A DNA stretch of 64,000 nucleotides from UBA868 sp016776875 (GCA_051201585.1 CP179198.1:1-64000); one strand, 5' to 3'; positions 43,155-52,391 are shown, counted from the stretch's first letter. Program-made: numbers and translations. The notes: generated by a model from the letters alone, not told the origin.

Positions 43155-44549
43155 AAACATTAGCAACCGTTTGGATTGTGGACGACGATGCGTCGATTCG
43201 TTGGGTCCTCGATAAAGCGCTGGGTAATGCCGGTTTTAAAACCAAGCTTTTTGAAAACGCAGACGATGTGCTGACACATGCCAAGCAGCACCAGCCTGAT
43301 GTGATCGTGACCGACATCAGGATGCCGGGGACCAGCGGCCTTGAGTTGCTGGATCAGATGGTCAGTGAGTTGCCAGAAATCCCCGTTATTGTGATGACCG
43401 CACACTCTGATCTTGATAGCGCAGTGTCTGCATATCAGGGAGGGGCTTTTGAGTACCTCCCCAAGCCGTTTGATCTCGAGGAAGCGGTTGCTCTGGTGAC
43501 CAAGGCGCTTCAGAAACAATCGAGCGCGCGCATGGCCGCGAGTGAAAACCCGCAAGTGGGCCAAATGATTGGCGAAGCGCCCGCGATGCAAACGGTCTTT
43601 AGGATGATTGGAAGACTAGCCAGTTCACCGATGAACGTGTTGATCTCGGGAGAGTCAGGTACGGGTAAAGAACTGGTTGCGAGGGCGATCTATCAAAACA
43701 GTCCACGCGCCCAAGAACCTTTTGTCGCTATCAATACCGCTGCAATTCCGGCTGAGCTTCTCGAATCCGAAGCTTTTGGACATGAAAAAGGCGCTTTCAC
43801 CGGGGCCGAAGGGCGAAGAATCGGACGTTTCGAGCAGGCGGAAGGCGGCACGCTTTTTTTAGATGAGATCGGCGATATGCCGCTCGACCTGCAAACGCGT
43901 TTACTCCGAGTCCTTTCAGACGGTAGCTTTTTTCGTGTTGGTGGCCATGAAGAATTAAAGGCAAATGTGAGGGTAATTTCGGCAACGAATCAGAATCTTC
44001 CCGAGCGCGTGCAGGCGGGCCGTTTCAGGGAGGACCTCTATCACCGATTGAATGTCATCGGTATTTCGTTGCCCCCGCTTCGCGAGCGTCGTGAGGATAT
44101 TCCCGCGTTAGCGACCGCATTTTTGGAACAGGCCGCCCGCGAGTTGAATGTTGAACCGAAGCGGCTGGATGAAGAGGTGCTGAAGCAGTTGTGTCGTGCG
44201 CGCTGGTCTGGAAATGTCCGGGAAGCTCGAAAATATTTGTCGACGATTGATGGTTGTTGCTCCGGGTCAAACAATTACACCCACCGATCTGCCCGTTGAT
44301 CTGATGCACGCGGGTGATGAAGCGACAAGCGGGGATACGTGGCAACACCTTCTTGAAAAAGCAGTCTCTAGTCGATTGTCCGGCGGCCAAAACGATATGC
44401 TTGCTGAATTTGGCCCCGATTTCGAGCGAGTCCTTTTGCGCACGGCATTAAAATTTACGGGTGGTCGCAAACAAGATGCCGCGCGTTGGATCGGCTGGGG
44501 TCGAAATACCCTCACCCGGAAACTGAAAGAACTTAAGGTGGATTTATAA
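43151..44549 (+). CDS. glnG: Nitrogen regulation response regulator NtrC (GlnG), one-base frameshift
   Basis: NtrC activates sigma-54 promoters when phosphorylated. Seen: receiver domain with VIVTDIRMPGTSG, AAA+ domain with GESGTGKELVARAIY, the sigma-54 contact GAFTGAEGRR, LFLDEIGDMPLDLQTRLLRV in parts, and RWSGNVRE. As read, the frame breaks there and ends at 44299. The other frame continues KLENICRRLMVVAPGQTI through a Fis-type HTH (KFTGGRKQDAARWIGWGRNT) to TAA 44549. Removing one G from GGG 44220-44222 restores 465 residues, the usual length. Probably intact in the organism. Confidence 0.92.
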
Positions 44550-44577
44550 GTTTTGGCTTTTTTAATTTAAAGATAAT

Positions 44578-44646
44578 ATGCCTACTGTAATGTTCACGTC
44601 GAAGCAGGTCAGATTACATAGTTGACGTGACTCAGATGCCTACTGT
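44578..44646. repeat. Two 11-bp direct repeats upstream of the membrane protein gene
   Basis: Seen: ATGCCTACTGT at 44578-44588 and again at 44636-44646. Between them CACGTC (44595-44600) and GACGTG (44624-44629) form an inverted repeat, and TGTAAT/ATTACA another. Together they could be a regulatory site for the gene at 44689, or a fold in its leader. No known binding motif is recognised. Confidence 0.35.
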
Positions 44647-44688
44647 TGAACGGCCCGCACAAAAAATTTTAAGGTCAGGTAAAGCAGA

Positions 44689-46071
44689 ATGCCCAAATCG
44701 TCAGGAGACTGGTTATTTTCACTTCTCGGGTGGTCTTGGATATTGGTGTTACCACTTTGGATAGCTGTTGGGTTTTATATTGGGAAACCAGTTACGGAGC
44801 AGATCAGTTTTTTAGTAGATGACGGTTGGTGCGATGGACCTGTTCAGGGAATCGGTCGGCATTGCTTTGGTGATTATTACGCTCCGATCGAATGGCTTAA
44901 ATCGACGTGGCACGCCGGAAATATTTGGGCTTTATTTAATCACCCTTATCCTCCTACCGCCAATTATCCGTATGTTCTTGCTTTTTGGGCTGATCAATTT
45001 TTTGGTGATCAAAGGCTTGTTTTGCTCTTTTTTTTGGGCTTACTCGGGGTCAGCATGTTAATTCCCGCGTTTATTTTGGTTAGAGGGAGATTTTGTCAAG
45101 ACCCGGGTCGGTGGATTCCCTTTTTTTTGTTGGGAGTTGGATCGACACCATTTATTATTATTCTCGACAGAGGGTCCGCCTTAGGATTCTCTATGCCTTT
45201 CCTAGTGATTTTTACATGGGGGCTTTTTCGAGATAAATCAGCGCCCACAGTGCTGAGTCTTGTTGTTTTAGTCTGCCTGAAATCACATTTCGCTCTTTTA
45301 GCAATTGTATTTTTGTTCTTGAGGCGGTATCAACAACTGTTTATATCGGCAGGCTTCTCCATTATTTTTTTTATTATTGGGTTTGTTCTCTGGCCAGGGG
45401 ACCTGGTGGCAAACTTTAGTGCATGGCTTGAAAATATATTAGCCTATAGCGGCTATGTTTCGTTGCATCAGGATTGGCCGCCTAACTACTCAGCTTCCAA
45501 ATCCCTTTTTCTGATGTTTAATTTTTTTGATAATGCAGAGATAGGCAATCTAGACAGTAGTTACTTTATGCTTGAATGGCTGATTCGATACCCAGGAGTA
45601 CCTGGCGTGCTTCTACTTTTAGTCACATTGCTTTTGGGTACAGTCTATGGTTTAAAAGTACGAGAACCAGACAAAAAACTAGCGTTTTTGTTGGTTTTGC
45701 CTCTACCAATGCTTGTGCCCGGAACTAGTTGGGCGTATTACTCCTTATTCTCGATCGTGATCGCCAGTGCGATAGCATTACACCCGTGCTGTTGGTTTCG
45801 ACAAGCGAGCGATGAAGTTTTGCAAGGGATTTTAGATGATAGCGATATGTCTATTTTACTTAAGGGGATGGTTATTTTTACGCTTTTAATCACGATAATC
45901 CCGGCACCTGCGATTGCTTGGCCAAACGAAGTCGGATTCTTTGCTGATGAGATCGTTCACGGCTTATTTTCTAAATACGTGGGACTGGCTTGGCTTCTTC
46001 TAGTTGTTTGTCTCATTATTTTTGCGACTAAGAAAGTTATTGACGCTTTTAAAGATCGTATCGATATCTGA
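44689..46071 (+). CDS. Polytopic membrane protein, possible GT-C glycosyltransferase (GT87-like)
   Basis: A 460-residue integral membrane protein with about ten hydrophobic segments, including 10-30, 105-130, 140-200 and 405-450. A loop after the first segment contains VDDGWCDG and CFGDYY, and HPYPPTANYPYVLAFW follows. This layout and the acidic first loop recall polyprenol-phosphate mannosyltransferases of the DUF2029/GT87 type, but no diagnostic motif is certain. AT-richer than ntrC. No sugar-nucleotide genes are adjacent. An AGGTCAGG-type sequence precedes the ATG. Confidence 0.5.
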   Translation: MPKSSGDWLFSLLGWSWILVLPLWIAVGFYIGKPVTEQISFLVDDGWCDGPVQGIGRHCFGDYYAPIEWLKSTWHAGNIWALFNHPYPPTANYPYVLAFWADQFFGDQRLVLLFFLGLLGVSMLIPAFILVRGRFCQDPGRWIPFFLLGVGSTPFIIILDRGSALGFSMPFLVIFTWGLFRDKSAPTVLSLVVLVCLKSHFALLAIVFLFLRRYQQLFISAGFSIIFFIIGFVLWPGDLVANFSAWLENILAYSGYVSLHQDWPPNYSASKSLFLMFNFFDNAEIGNLDSSYFMLEWLIRYPGVPGVLLLLVTLLLGTVYGLKVREPDKKLAFLLVLPLPMLVPGTSWAYYSLFSIVIASAIALHPCCWFRQASDEVLQGILDDSDMSILLKGMVIFTLLITIIPAPAIAWPNEVGFFADEIVHGLFSKYVGLAWLLLVVCLIIFATKKVIDAFKDRIDI

Positions 46072-46207
46072 TCTGAGGAGTGTTTCCATTCGTTTCATTA
46101 GATTGATAGTCTGATCGAAATTTAGATTAGTTCGATCACTAAGATACGATACTCGGGAATATTGACATATAAAATTAGATGGTTATCAACATATTATTCA
46201 AGAATCT

Positions 46208-46942
46208 ATGAGCTCACTTATCGATAAGTTTGTACTGGTCACTGGTGCCAATGGTGGAATCGGACTTGAAACGGCCAAAATGCTGAGTCTTGCGGGTGCA
46301 AAAGTTGTGGGCTGTGCTCGTCGTCTTGATGTACTTGAAGCGGAAATGAAGTCATTGCCGGGGTCGGCGATCGCCGTCCACGTCGATGTTGCTGACCGTT
46401 TATCAGTTGAGAGTTTGATGGATCGTATTCCTGATGAATGGCGATCAATTGATATTCTGGTGAATAACGCGGGTAGCGATGTTGGGGGGCGACAATCCTT
46501 TGATCAAGGTCGCATTGACGAGTGGGTCGGCACAATTGATATTAATGTATCGGGCCTGATGCGCGTTACTGCCGCATGTATTCCTGGCATGATCGAAAGG
46601 GGCGACGGCCACATCGTCAATTTGGGTTCGACCCAGGGCCTCAATGGTGCGCCGGGATGCGCAGCTTATGCGGCCAGTAAACATGCAGTTCATGGATTCA
46701 GCGAGACGCTCCGGCAGGAGTATGCAGGAAAGGGAATACGCGTCTCGGAGATACTGCCGGGTATGGTGCGAACGGATTTTGCAGCAACTCGATTTTCAGA
46801 TAGTGATCGTGGTGATGCGTTTTATGATGCCTATGGACAATGCCTTGAGGCAAAGGATATTGCCCGTTGCATCATTTTTGCATTGGAACAGCCTCCTCAC
46901 GCCGTCATCGCCCAGATGGTCGTGGCGCCTGATCACGATTAA
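46208..46942 (+). CDS. Short-chain dehydrogenase/reductase (YdfG-like)
   Basis: A 244-residue SDR oxidoreductase. Seen: the cofactor motif VLVTGANGGIGLETA, an Arg pair after beta-2 (GCARRLD) favouring NADP, NNAG, the catalytic Ser in VNLGSTQG and the YAASK Tyr-Lys pair, then LPGMVRTDF. Closest in layout to L-allo-threonine / serine 3-dehydrogenases (YdfG). The stop codon overlaps the PhoX-like start (TAATG), so the pair is probably cotranscribed. Substrate unproven. Confidence 0.88.
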   Translation: MSSLIDKFVLVTGANGGIGLETAKMLSLAGAKVVGCARRLDVLEAEMKSLPGSAIAVHVDVADRLSVESLMDRIPDEWRSIDILVNNAGSDVGGRQSFDQGRIDEWVGTIDINVSGLMRVTAACIPGMIERGDGHIVNLGSTQGLNGAPGCAAYAASKHAVHGFSETLRQEYAGKGIRVSEILPGMVRTDFAATRFSDSDRGDAFYDAYGQCLEAKDIARCIIFALEQPPHAVIAQMVVAPDHD

Positions 46943-48219
46943 TGGTGGGACGCGTGATGTCCAAGAATTTATCGCGGCGAAAATTTATTGGGGCGAGCGC
47001 TGTGGTCGGTTTGGCCGCGCTGGGATGGGTTTATCAAGCGAAGAAAAAGACCCCGTTGCCCGATCAGCTCGTAGCAGATCCTCTCGGTATTCTTGATTTG
47101 CCAGAAGGGTTTTCCTATCGCATTTTGCAAAGAACGGGTGATCTAATGAGCGATGGTTTTTTGGCGCCATCAGCGCCAGACGGTATGGCGTGTTTTGCGC
47201 ATGGCGAAAGTGAATGGGTGCTGATGCGCAATCATGAAATTGATGAGGGCGTACCGGCGAATCAAACGCTCGGATTTTCATCGACTCATGCGGGCGGTGT
47301 GACTCGGTTAGTGCTGGACCGATCGGATGCAACCGTGAAATCAACTAACTTTATTCTGACCGGGACCTCCCGGAACTGTTCCGGGGGCGCGAGTCCGTAT
47401 GGGTGGCTGAGTTGTGAAGAAACCGAAGAGGACGGCCACGGCTATGTATTCTTATGTGACCCTTTTGCCTCAAGTCTCAAGGCGCCTCATCAGTTGAGTT
47501 CACTTGGTCGATTTTCTCATGAAGCCGCGGCGTTTGATCCCGCGACCGGGGTGACTTACTTAACGGAAGACAAGAACAAAGGCGCTATTTATCGGCATGT
47601 GCCTGATGCGCAACATTCACCGTTTGCCGAGGGCGATTTGCAGGCACTGAAGGTCAGGGATATACCCGAGTTTGATCTGTCCGGCCGAAAGGTGCTCGGG
47701 GATCATTTTGATGTCGAGTGGGTCCCGATTGACGATCCAAGCGCGTCCACGATGCCCACTCGCAAGCAGGCAAGGGCGCTGGGCGCAGCACGTTTTTCAC
47801 GCGGCGAAGGCGCATTTTTTGCAGGCGGGAGCGCCTACTTTTGTTCCACGAACGGCGGCCCAACCGAACGTGGCCAGGTTTATCGGCTAGATATCGGTGT
47901 CAGTGGCCAGCATGATCGTTTGACCCTTATCGCGCAGGCAGATAAAGACGATGCTCTGGATCGGCCCGATAACATTACCGTTGCCCCTTGGGGCGGCGTG
48001 TTTGTGGCGGAAGATGGGAAAAGCCCGAATGGTATTTTTCTGATTAGACCTGATGGGAAAGCGATACAAGTTGCGCGCAATGCGGTGAATAGTGGCGACA
48101 GTGAAGTGACCGGAATATGTTTTTCGCCGGACGGCAAATGGTTATTTTTGAATATTCAATGGGAAGGCCTAACGGTTGCCGTGACAGGTCCTTTTGAAAA
48201 TTTATCGGCTGCTGTCTGA
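46942..48219 (+). CDS. PhoX-like (DUF839) Tat-exported phosphatase family protein
   Basis: A 425-residue exported protein of the PhoX/DUF839 beta-propeller family. A Tat signal LSRRKFIGASAVVGLAALG follows the start. The body has family-typical NHEID, GGVTRLVL, GASPYGWLSCEETEEDG, RFSHEAAAFDP, YLTEDKNKGAIYRH, DRPDNITVAPWGGVFVAEDG in parts and TGICFSPDGKWLFLNIQ. PhoX proteins are calcium-dependent phosphomonoesterases of marine bacteria under phosphate stress, but short members like this one are untested. A second start (46957) is possible. A scar resembling parts of this gene lies at 50478-50611. Confidence 0.85.
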   Translation: MVGRVMSKNLSRRKFIGASAVVGLAALGWVYQAKKKTPLPDQLVADPLGILDLPEGFSYRILQRTGDLMSDGFLAPSAPDGMACFAHGESEWVLMRNHEIDEGVPANQTLGFSSTHAGGVTRLVLDRSDATVKSTNFILTGTSRNCSGGASPYGWLSCEETEEDGHGYVFLCDPFASSLKAPHQLSSLGRFSHEAAAFDPATGVTYLTEDKNKGAIYRHVPDAQHSPFAEGDLQALKVRDIPEFDLSGRKVLGDHFDVEWVPIDDPSASTMPTRKQARALGAARFSRGEGAFFAGGSAYFCSTNGGPTERGQVYRLDIGVSGQHDRLTLIAQADKDDALDRPDNITVAPWGGVFVAEDGKSPNGIFLIRPDGKAIQVARNAVNSGDSEVTGICFSPDGKWLFLNIQWEGLTVAVTGPFENLSAAV

Positions 48220-48238
48220 GAGTGTGCGTCAGTCAGAG

Positions 48239-48300
48239 TCAGGCAGAAATGGCCTTACAGCAGCGTAGCGCTTGAGTGCTTCGCTAAAATTTAGTTTTTC
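48239..48300 (+). terminator. Hairpin region after the PhoX-like gene (also duplicated near purK)
   Basis: Seen: AGCGTAGCGC and TGCTTCGCT form an imperfect stem (about 48262-48285), followed by TTTAGTTTTTC. The same element, with changes on both sides of the stem, recurs at 50548-50611. Conservation of the pairing suggests a real terminator. Confidence 0.5.
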
Positions 48301-48352
48301 TCATCCGTATGGATTCTTGACTCCCTAGGGGCCTGAGGCCTCTCTTCTCACC

Positions 48353-49441
48353 ATGTCACCCTGGAAGACCCTAAAGCACAGGACGTTTTTCTGGACGTTC
48401 GTACTGCTGGCCGCGTATCTCGTTTATATCTATCCCATCCAGCGCCTGACGGACTGGCTGAATTATCCTGCGCTCCTTAATCTGCCGACGATTGGTGGCC
48501 TTTGGTTACTGGTAATAGCTGTTCTCAGGCTCTCTTTTCGGAGTAGCAGTCGCACACTGGAGTTGATTCTTTATAACTGGATGGGTATCGGGTTCGTGTT
48601 CTTTTGCCTGTGCTTTATTTACGAACTCTTGCGGCTCGGACTCGCACTAGATGATTACTGGGCTGGCGTCAGTATTCTCGTAGTCGGAGCCTGCATCACC
48701 ACCTACGCTATGGCGACAGCGCAACGCCTGTCCTGCAAGCAGCTTGAGTTTCGCGACCTAAAACTCACAAGAAAATATCGCCTGGTTCAGATCAGCGACG
48801 TACACATCGGGTCTAGAAGCGTCGGATTCCTCAGGTACGTTGTGGAAACTATTAATACCCAGAACCCAGATCTTATTGTCATTACCGGCGATTTTTTGGA
48901 CGCGAAACGAGTGCAGGCAGACGATATCGCCCCGCTTAAAAATCTCAAGGCACCGGTCTATTTTTCGATAGGAAACCACGAGCGTTATGCAGGCCTCGAT
49001 TGGGTCATTCCCCTGCTCGAAGATGCTGGCGTTGTGGTGTTGCGAAGCCAAACCGTTAAAGTTGGCGAGCTGCAATTAATCGGCATTGATGACGCTGAAG
49101 ATAAAAATCAGGTCAGGCGGGAACTTGCCAAAATAGAACTGGATCCGGAATGCTTCAAGATTCTTCTCTACCATCGTCCACTGGGCTGGGAGTCGGCGGT
49201 CGCGTCGGGAATCAACCTGATGCTGTCCGGACACACCCACAACGGCCAGATCTTCCCTTTTAATCTCCTGGTCCGACAGCAATTCAAGAGGCTGCGCGGG
49301 TTGCATACCCAGCGAAGTGCTCATTTATATGTCTCCCCTGGTACGGGCACGTGGGGCCCCGCGATGCGCCTTGGTTCATGTAACGAGATCACCTGCATCG
49401 ATCTTAAAGCCGCCCCTGTCTCGACCAATGTCGATAATTAA
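48353..49441 (+). CDS. Membrane-anchored metallophosphoesterase (YkuE/YaeI-like)
   Basis: A 362-residue protein with four N-terminal membrane segments (about 10-30, 45-62, 75-98, 102-122) and a calcineurin-like phosphoesterase domain: ISDVHIG, ITGDFLDA, SIGNHERYAG, and SGHTHNGQIFPF. YkuE-type relatives act on lipid-linked or wall-related phosphates; E. coli YaeI cleaves phosphodiesters. The likely role is envelope metabolism, by analogy only. The start ATG has no strong Shine-Dalgarno. It lies just after the PhoX-like gene and may be part of an added segment. Confidence 0.85.
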   Translation: MSPWKTLKHRTFFWTFVLLAAYLVYIYPIQRLTDWLNYPALLNLPTIGGLWLLVIAVLRLSFRSSSRTLELILYNWMGIGFVFFCLCFIYELLRLGLALDDYWAGVSILVVGACITTYAMATAQRLSCKQLEFRDLKLTRKYRLVQISDVHIGSRSVGFLRYVVETINTQNPDLIVITGDFLDAKRVQADDIAPLKNLKAPVYFSIGNHERYAGLDWVIPLLEDAGVVVLRSQTVKVGELQLIGIDDAEDKNQVRRELAKIELDPECFKILLYHRPLGWESAVASGINLMLSGHTHNGQIFPFNLLVRQQFKRLRGLHTQRSAHLYVSPGTGTWGPAMRLGSCNEITCIDLKAAPVSTNVDN

Positions 49442-49542
49442 CCCGGGCAGGTTATGCTTGGTAACGGCGAGTCGGTGATCGCGGTGGGTATCAACGCGTA
49501 CGCACCGCATTATTCCAACTAGAAGCAATTACCCTTCATCCC

Positions 49543-50454
49543 GTGAAACAACCCCCCTACGTCTTTATCTGTTTCGTTGTTTTCGTCTCGGCCGGTGCAT
49601 GGGGTCTTTACTGGCTTCCGCAAAGACTACTGCTTGAGTCAGGCATGACGGGCGGCTGGGGTACTCTGGGGCAATACCTCATCTCGCTCTGTGTTTTATT
49701 GCCGGTGGCGATGTGGCGGGTCTACAAAGGCCATCAGATTGGATTGCGCCATTGGCTTTGCGGCCTACTGTTGGGAAGTGGCGCCATCTTTTATGCCAAC
49801 TCCTTCCTGGTTACAGAAGTGATCCGGGCCCTAGTCTTTTTCTATCTCGCTCCTCTCTGGGCAAGCCTTATTGAGGTTGTATTTCTGAAGCGCCGCCTGA
49901 AGTGGTCACGAGTGGGGACGGTGGCGTTAGCCCTGGCCGGTGTCTGGGTTGCTGTTGGATTGGAAGTCGGAATACCCCTTCCCGTTTACCTTGGAGACTG
50001 GTTCGGACTGATCGCCGGTGTTCTGATTACTGCGGGTGCCGCCCGGACTGAGATTGAGCGTCCCGAGGGAATCTTTCCTCTTCTTTTTATGGTGATCATC
50101 TTCGGGCTGATAGCAGCAATCTGTCAGTACCCATTACTGGATGAGGCGATTGGCAAGATACCCGCCATCCAGAGCGTGCTATCCAGTCTTCCTCTGCTAC
50201 TGGGAATCTCACTGCTTTTTGTCTTGCCGACCACGGCAATAATTTTTTGGTCACCACCAAAAATCGGCACAGGCGTTTTTGGAATTCTAATCCTGTCTGA
50301 ACTTGTAGTGGGCGTGATCAGTGCGGCCCTGCTAACGGACGAGGCTTTTGGCTGGCCCCAAATCCTAGGCACCGCAATGATCCTTTCGGCTGGCGTCCTG
50401 GAGGTTGTCGCCAACACGCGATCAAACCGGTTGGTCCCGCTCACGCCGGATTGA
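49543..50454 (+). CDS. DMT superfamily (EamA) transporter
   Basis: A 303-residue membrane protein with about ten transmembrane helices in two EamA repeats (VIRALVFFYLAPLWASLIE in the first and FGILILSELVVGVISAALL in the second, both typical helix pairs). DMT transporters export metabolites or amino acids; no substrate can be inferred. The start is GTG 49543. The gene is followed by a scar carrying sequence like the PhoX locus. Confidence 0.85.
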   Translation: MKQPPYVFICFVVFVSAGAWGLYWLPQRLLLESGMTGGWGTLGQYLISLCVLLPVAMWRVYKGHQIGLRHWLCGLLLGSGAIFYANSFLVTEVIRALVFFYLAPLWASLIEVVFLKRRLKWSRVGTVALALAGVWVAVGLEVGIPLPVYLGDWFGLIAGVLITAGAARTEIERPEGIFPLLFMVIIFGLIAAICQYPLLDEAIGKIPAIQSVLSSLPLLLGISLLFVLPTTAIIFWSPPKIGTGVFGILILSELVVGVISAALLTDEAFGWPQILGTAMILSAGVLEVVANTRSNRLVPLTPD

Positions 50455-50477
50455 AATCATTTACCCTCTGTTCTGCC

Positions 50478-50611
50478 GCTGGCGATTTGCAGGCACTTAA
50501 GGTCAGGGATATATCCGATTGATCTGTCCAGCGGAAAGGGCTCGGCGACAGGCAGAAATGGCCTTACCCAAGCGTAGCGCCAGAGGGCTTCGCTATAATT
50601 CACCTTTTCTT
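50478..50611 (+). pseudogene. PhoX-locus scar: internal fragment fused to 3' flank copy
   Basis: Seen: about 50478-50547 aligns with 47630-47700 inside the PhoX-like gene (shared GGCGATTTGCAGGCACT, then AAGGTCAGGGATATA, then TTGATCTGTCC, with small gaps). It passes directly into 50548-50611, which aligns with 48239-48300, the 3' flank of that gene (shared CAGGCAGAAATGGCCTTAC, AGCGTAGCGC, GCTTCGCTA). About 540 bases between the two parts in the source are missing. This is a decayed duplicate with an internal deletion. It has no coding capacity. Confidence 0.8.
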
Positions 50612-50700
50612 GCCAGCGGTCGATGGTTTCTGTTGCTCCTGATTTCCAGATGACAAGCATCGATGCTAAACCCCGGTGACTGAAGAACACTTTGATCTTG

Positions 50701-51894
50701 ATGACTGAACCAAAAGACATGGAATCCCCGCGTGTTGGCATTATCGGTGGTGGACAACTGGGGATGATGCTATGCCAAGCCGCAAATCGGCTTGCGGTGT
50801 CAGGCGTCGTGTTGACAGATGACGCGACAAGCCCCGCAACCTACTTTGCTGCGCGTGATTTTACGGCGGGCCTTGACGATTTGTCAGCGCTTCAGAAATT
50901 AATCGAGGTCAGTGACGTTATCACCTTTGAACTCGAGGCGGTGCCAGACCAATCTCTTGATTTATTGAGCGATGCGGTTAATAACGGCAAAGTCAAAGTG
51001 CATCCGAGCGTCGATACGCTGCGATTGATCAAAGATAAAGGGGTTCAGAAAACCTGGTTGCGCGATCAGGGGTTGCCAACCCTGCCGTTCATGCTTATCG
51101 ACGAGCAGGCGAATTCGGATGAAATATTAAAAGAAGGTTTTTGCGCGCCCGTTGTTCAGAAAGTCCGACGGGGTGGCTATGACGGTAAAGGGGTGCAGAT
51201 CCTTTGGAACGCGGAAGATCTCGACCGTCTTTGGCCAGCAGGGAGTGTGATCGAGCCTGCTTTGCCCAATTGCATTGAGGTTGCGGTCGTGGTGGCACGG
51301 GATCAACATGGTGAGATGAGTGCTTTTCCGCCGGTGACGATGGAGTTCGATGAGACGCTTAATGCGGTCAGCTTGATTGTGAGTCCTGGCGTACTGGAGC
51401 CGGCTCAGCAGACAAAATGTCTTCAAATTGCGCTTGATGCTGTGGGCGCCCTTGGTGCGATTGGCGTTTTCGCTGTCGAGTTATTTATTAGCGCATCGGG
51501 AGAATTCTTCATCAATGAGATTTCGCCGCGTGTTCATAATTCCGGCCATCTGACGATGGATGGCTTTCAACACGATCAATTTGAGCAGCATATTCGAGCG
51601 GTCTCAGGCCGATCAATCGGCCCTATTGTTCCGAGGGCCCCCGCCGCTGTTATGCTCAATCTTCTTTATGAAGAAAATCTGTCGAATGCTCACACTGGCG
51701 CGCCTTACTCAGTCGCGCTTGATGATGATCATATGACTTTTGTTCATTGGTATGGCAAAAAAGAAGCGCGGGAAGGGCGTAAGATGGGGCACATTAATGC
51801 GATGGGTCATTCGCGTGACGAAGCACTCGCCCGCGCACGGGCTGGGTTCAAGGTTTTGTGCAGCGAAGCGTTTAATCCATCAGTCGATTTATAA
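50701..51894 (+). CDS. purK: 5-(carboxyamino)imidazole ribonucleotide synthase
   Basis: PurK uses ATP and bicarbonate to carboxylate AIR on nitrogen in purine synthesis. From ATG 50701 it has 397 residues. Seen: VGIIGGGQLGMMLCQAA at the N-terminus, ITFELEAVPDQSL, KVRRGGYDGKGVQ (ATP-grasp), VELFISASGEFFINEISPRVHNSGHLT in parts and the C-terminal HWYGKKEAREGRKMGHINAM in parts. An ATG at 50719 is also possible. It is followed after 14 bases by purE; the usual order is purE then purK. Confidence 0.95.
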   Translation: MTEPKDMESPRVGIIGGGQLGMMLCQAANRLAVSGVVLTDDATSPATYFAARDFTAGLDDLSALQKLIEVSDVITFELEAVPDQSLDLLSDAVNNGKVKVHPSVDTLRLIKDKGVQKTWLRDQGLPTLPFMLIDEQANSDEILKEGFCAPVVQKVRRGGYDGKGVQILWNAEDLDRLWPAGSVIEPALPNCIEVAVVVARDQHGEMSAFPPVTMEFDETLNAVSLIVSPGVLEPAQQTKCLQIALDAVGALGAIGVFAVELFISASGEFFINEISPRVHNSGHLTMDGFQHDQFEQHIRAVSGRSIGPIVPRAPAAVMLNLLYEENLSNAHTGAPYSVALDDDHMTFVHWYGKKEAREGRKMGHINAMGHSRDEALARARAGFKVLCSEAFNPSVDL

Positions 51895-51908
51895 AGGGCG
51901 GTGAAAAG

Positions 51909-52391
51909 ATGAGTATTCGAGTTGGAATAATTATGGGCAGCGACTCTGATCTCCCCGTGATGCGTGCTGCACAAGATGTGCTCAATGAACTTGCGGTCGA
52001 ATGCGAAATGCAAATTGTCAGTGCGCATCGGACCCCCGATCGTCTTTATGAGTATGCAACGAGTGCCGAAAGTCGAGGATTACGGGTCATCATCGCGGGC
52101 GCCGGCGGCGCAGCTCACTTACCTGGCATGGCAGCTGCTATTTCAGTACTGCCTGTGATTGGGGTGCCCGTGAGTGCGACTTGCCTTCAGGGAGAGGATG
52201 CGCTTCTTTCTATTGTGCAGATGCCTGCCGGTGTGCCGGTGGCCACTGTCGCGATCGATAATGCGACTAATGCGGGAATACTTGCGGCGCAGATGCTTGC
52301 GACGGGCGATGATGGGCTTCGGGAGCGGCTTCGAACTTACAAAATGGCTTTGCGAGACAAAGTACTGGATAAGGCAGCCAACCTGACTTAA
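51909..52391 (+). CDS. purE: N5-carboxyaminoimidazole ribonucleotide mutase
   Basis: PurE moves the carboxylate made by PurK to carbon 4, giving CAIR. Length is 160 residues. Seen: VGIIMGSDSDLPVM, SAHRTPDRLYEYA, IIAGAGGAAHLPGM, GVPV and a C-terminal helix. Class I PurE, consistent with an adjacent purK. The RBS GGTGAAAAG precedes the ATG. Confidence 0.96.
   Translation: MSIRVGIIMGSDSDLPVMRAAQDVLNELAVECEMQIVSAHRTPDRLYEYATSAESRGLRVIIAGAGGAAHLPGMAAAISVLPVIGVPVSATCLQGEDALLSIVQMPAGVPVATVAIDNATNAGILAAQMLATGDDGLRERLRTYKMALRDKVLDKAANLT

Noticed and set aside
43151..44549. Programmed frameshifting in ntrC
   Set aside because: There is no slippery heptamer with a following structure, the shift is at a GGG, and homologues are unshifted. 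A base error is far more likely.
46072..46207. A promoter/operator in the gap before the SDR gene
   Set aside because: The gap is AT-rich with several GATC-type words, but no -35/-10 pair or clear palindrome could be defended.
50457..50741. A 94-codon minus-strand open frame before purK
   Set aside because: It lies over the PhoX-like scar and the purK leader, has no domain features, and its start overlaps purK.
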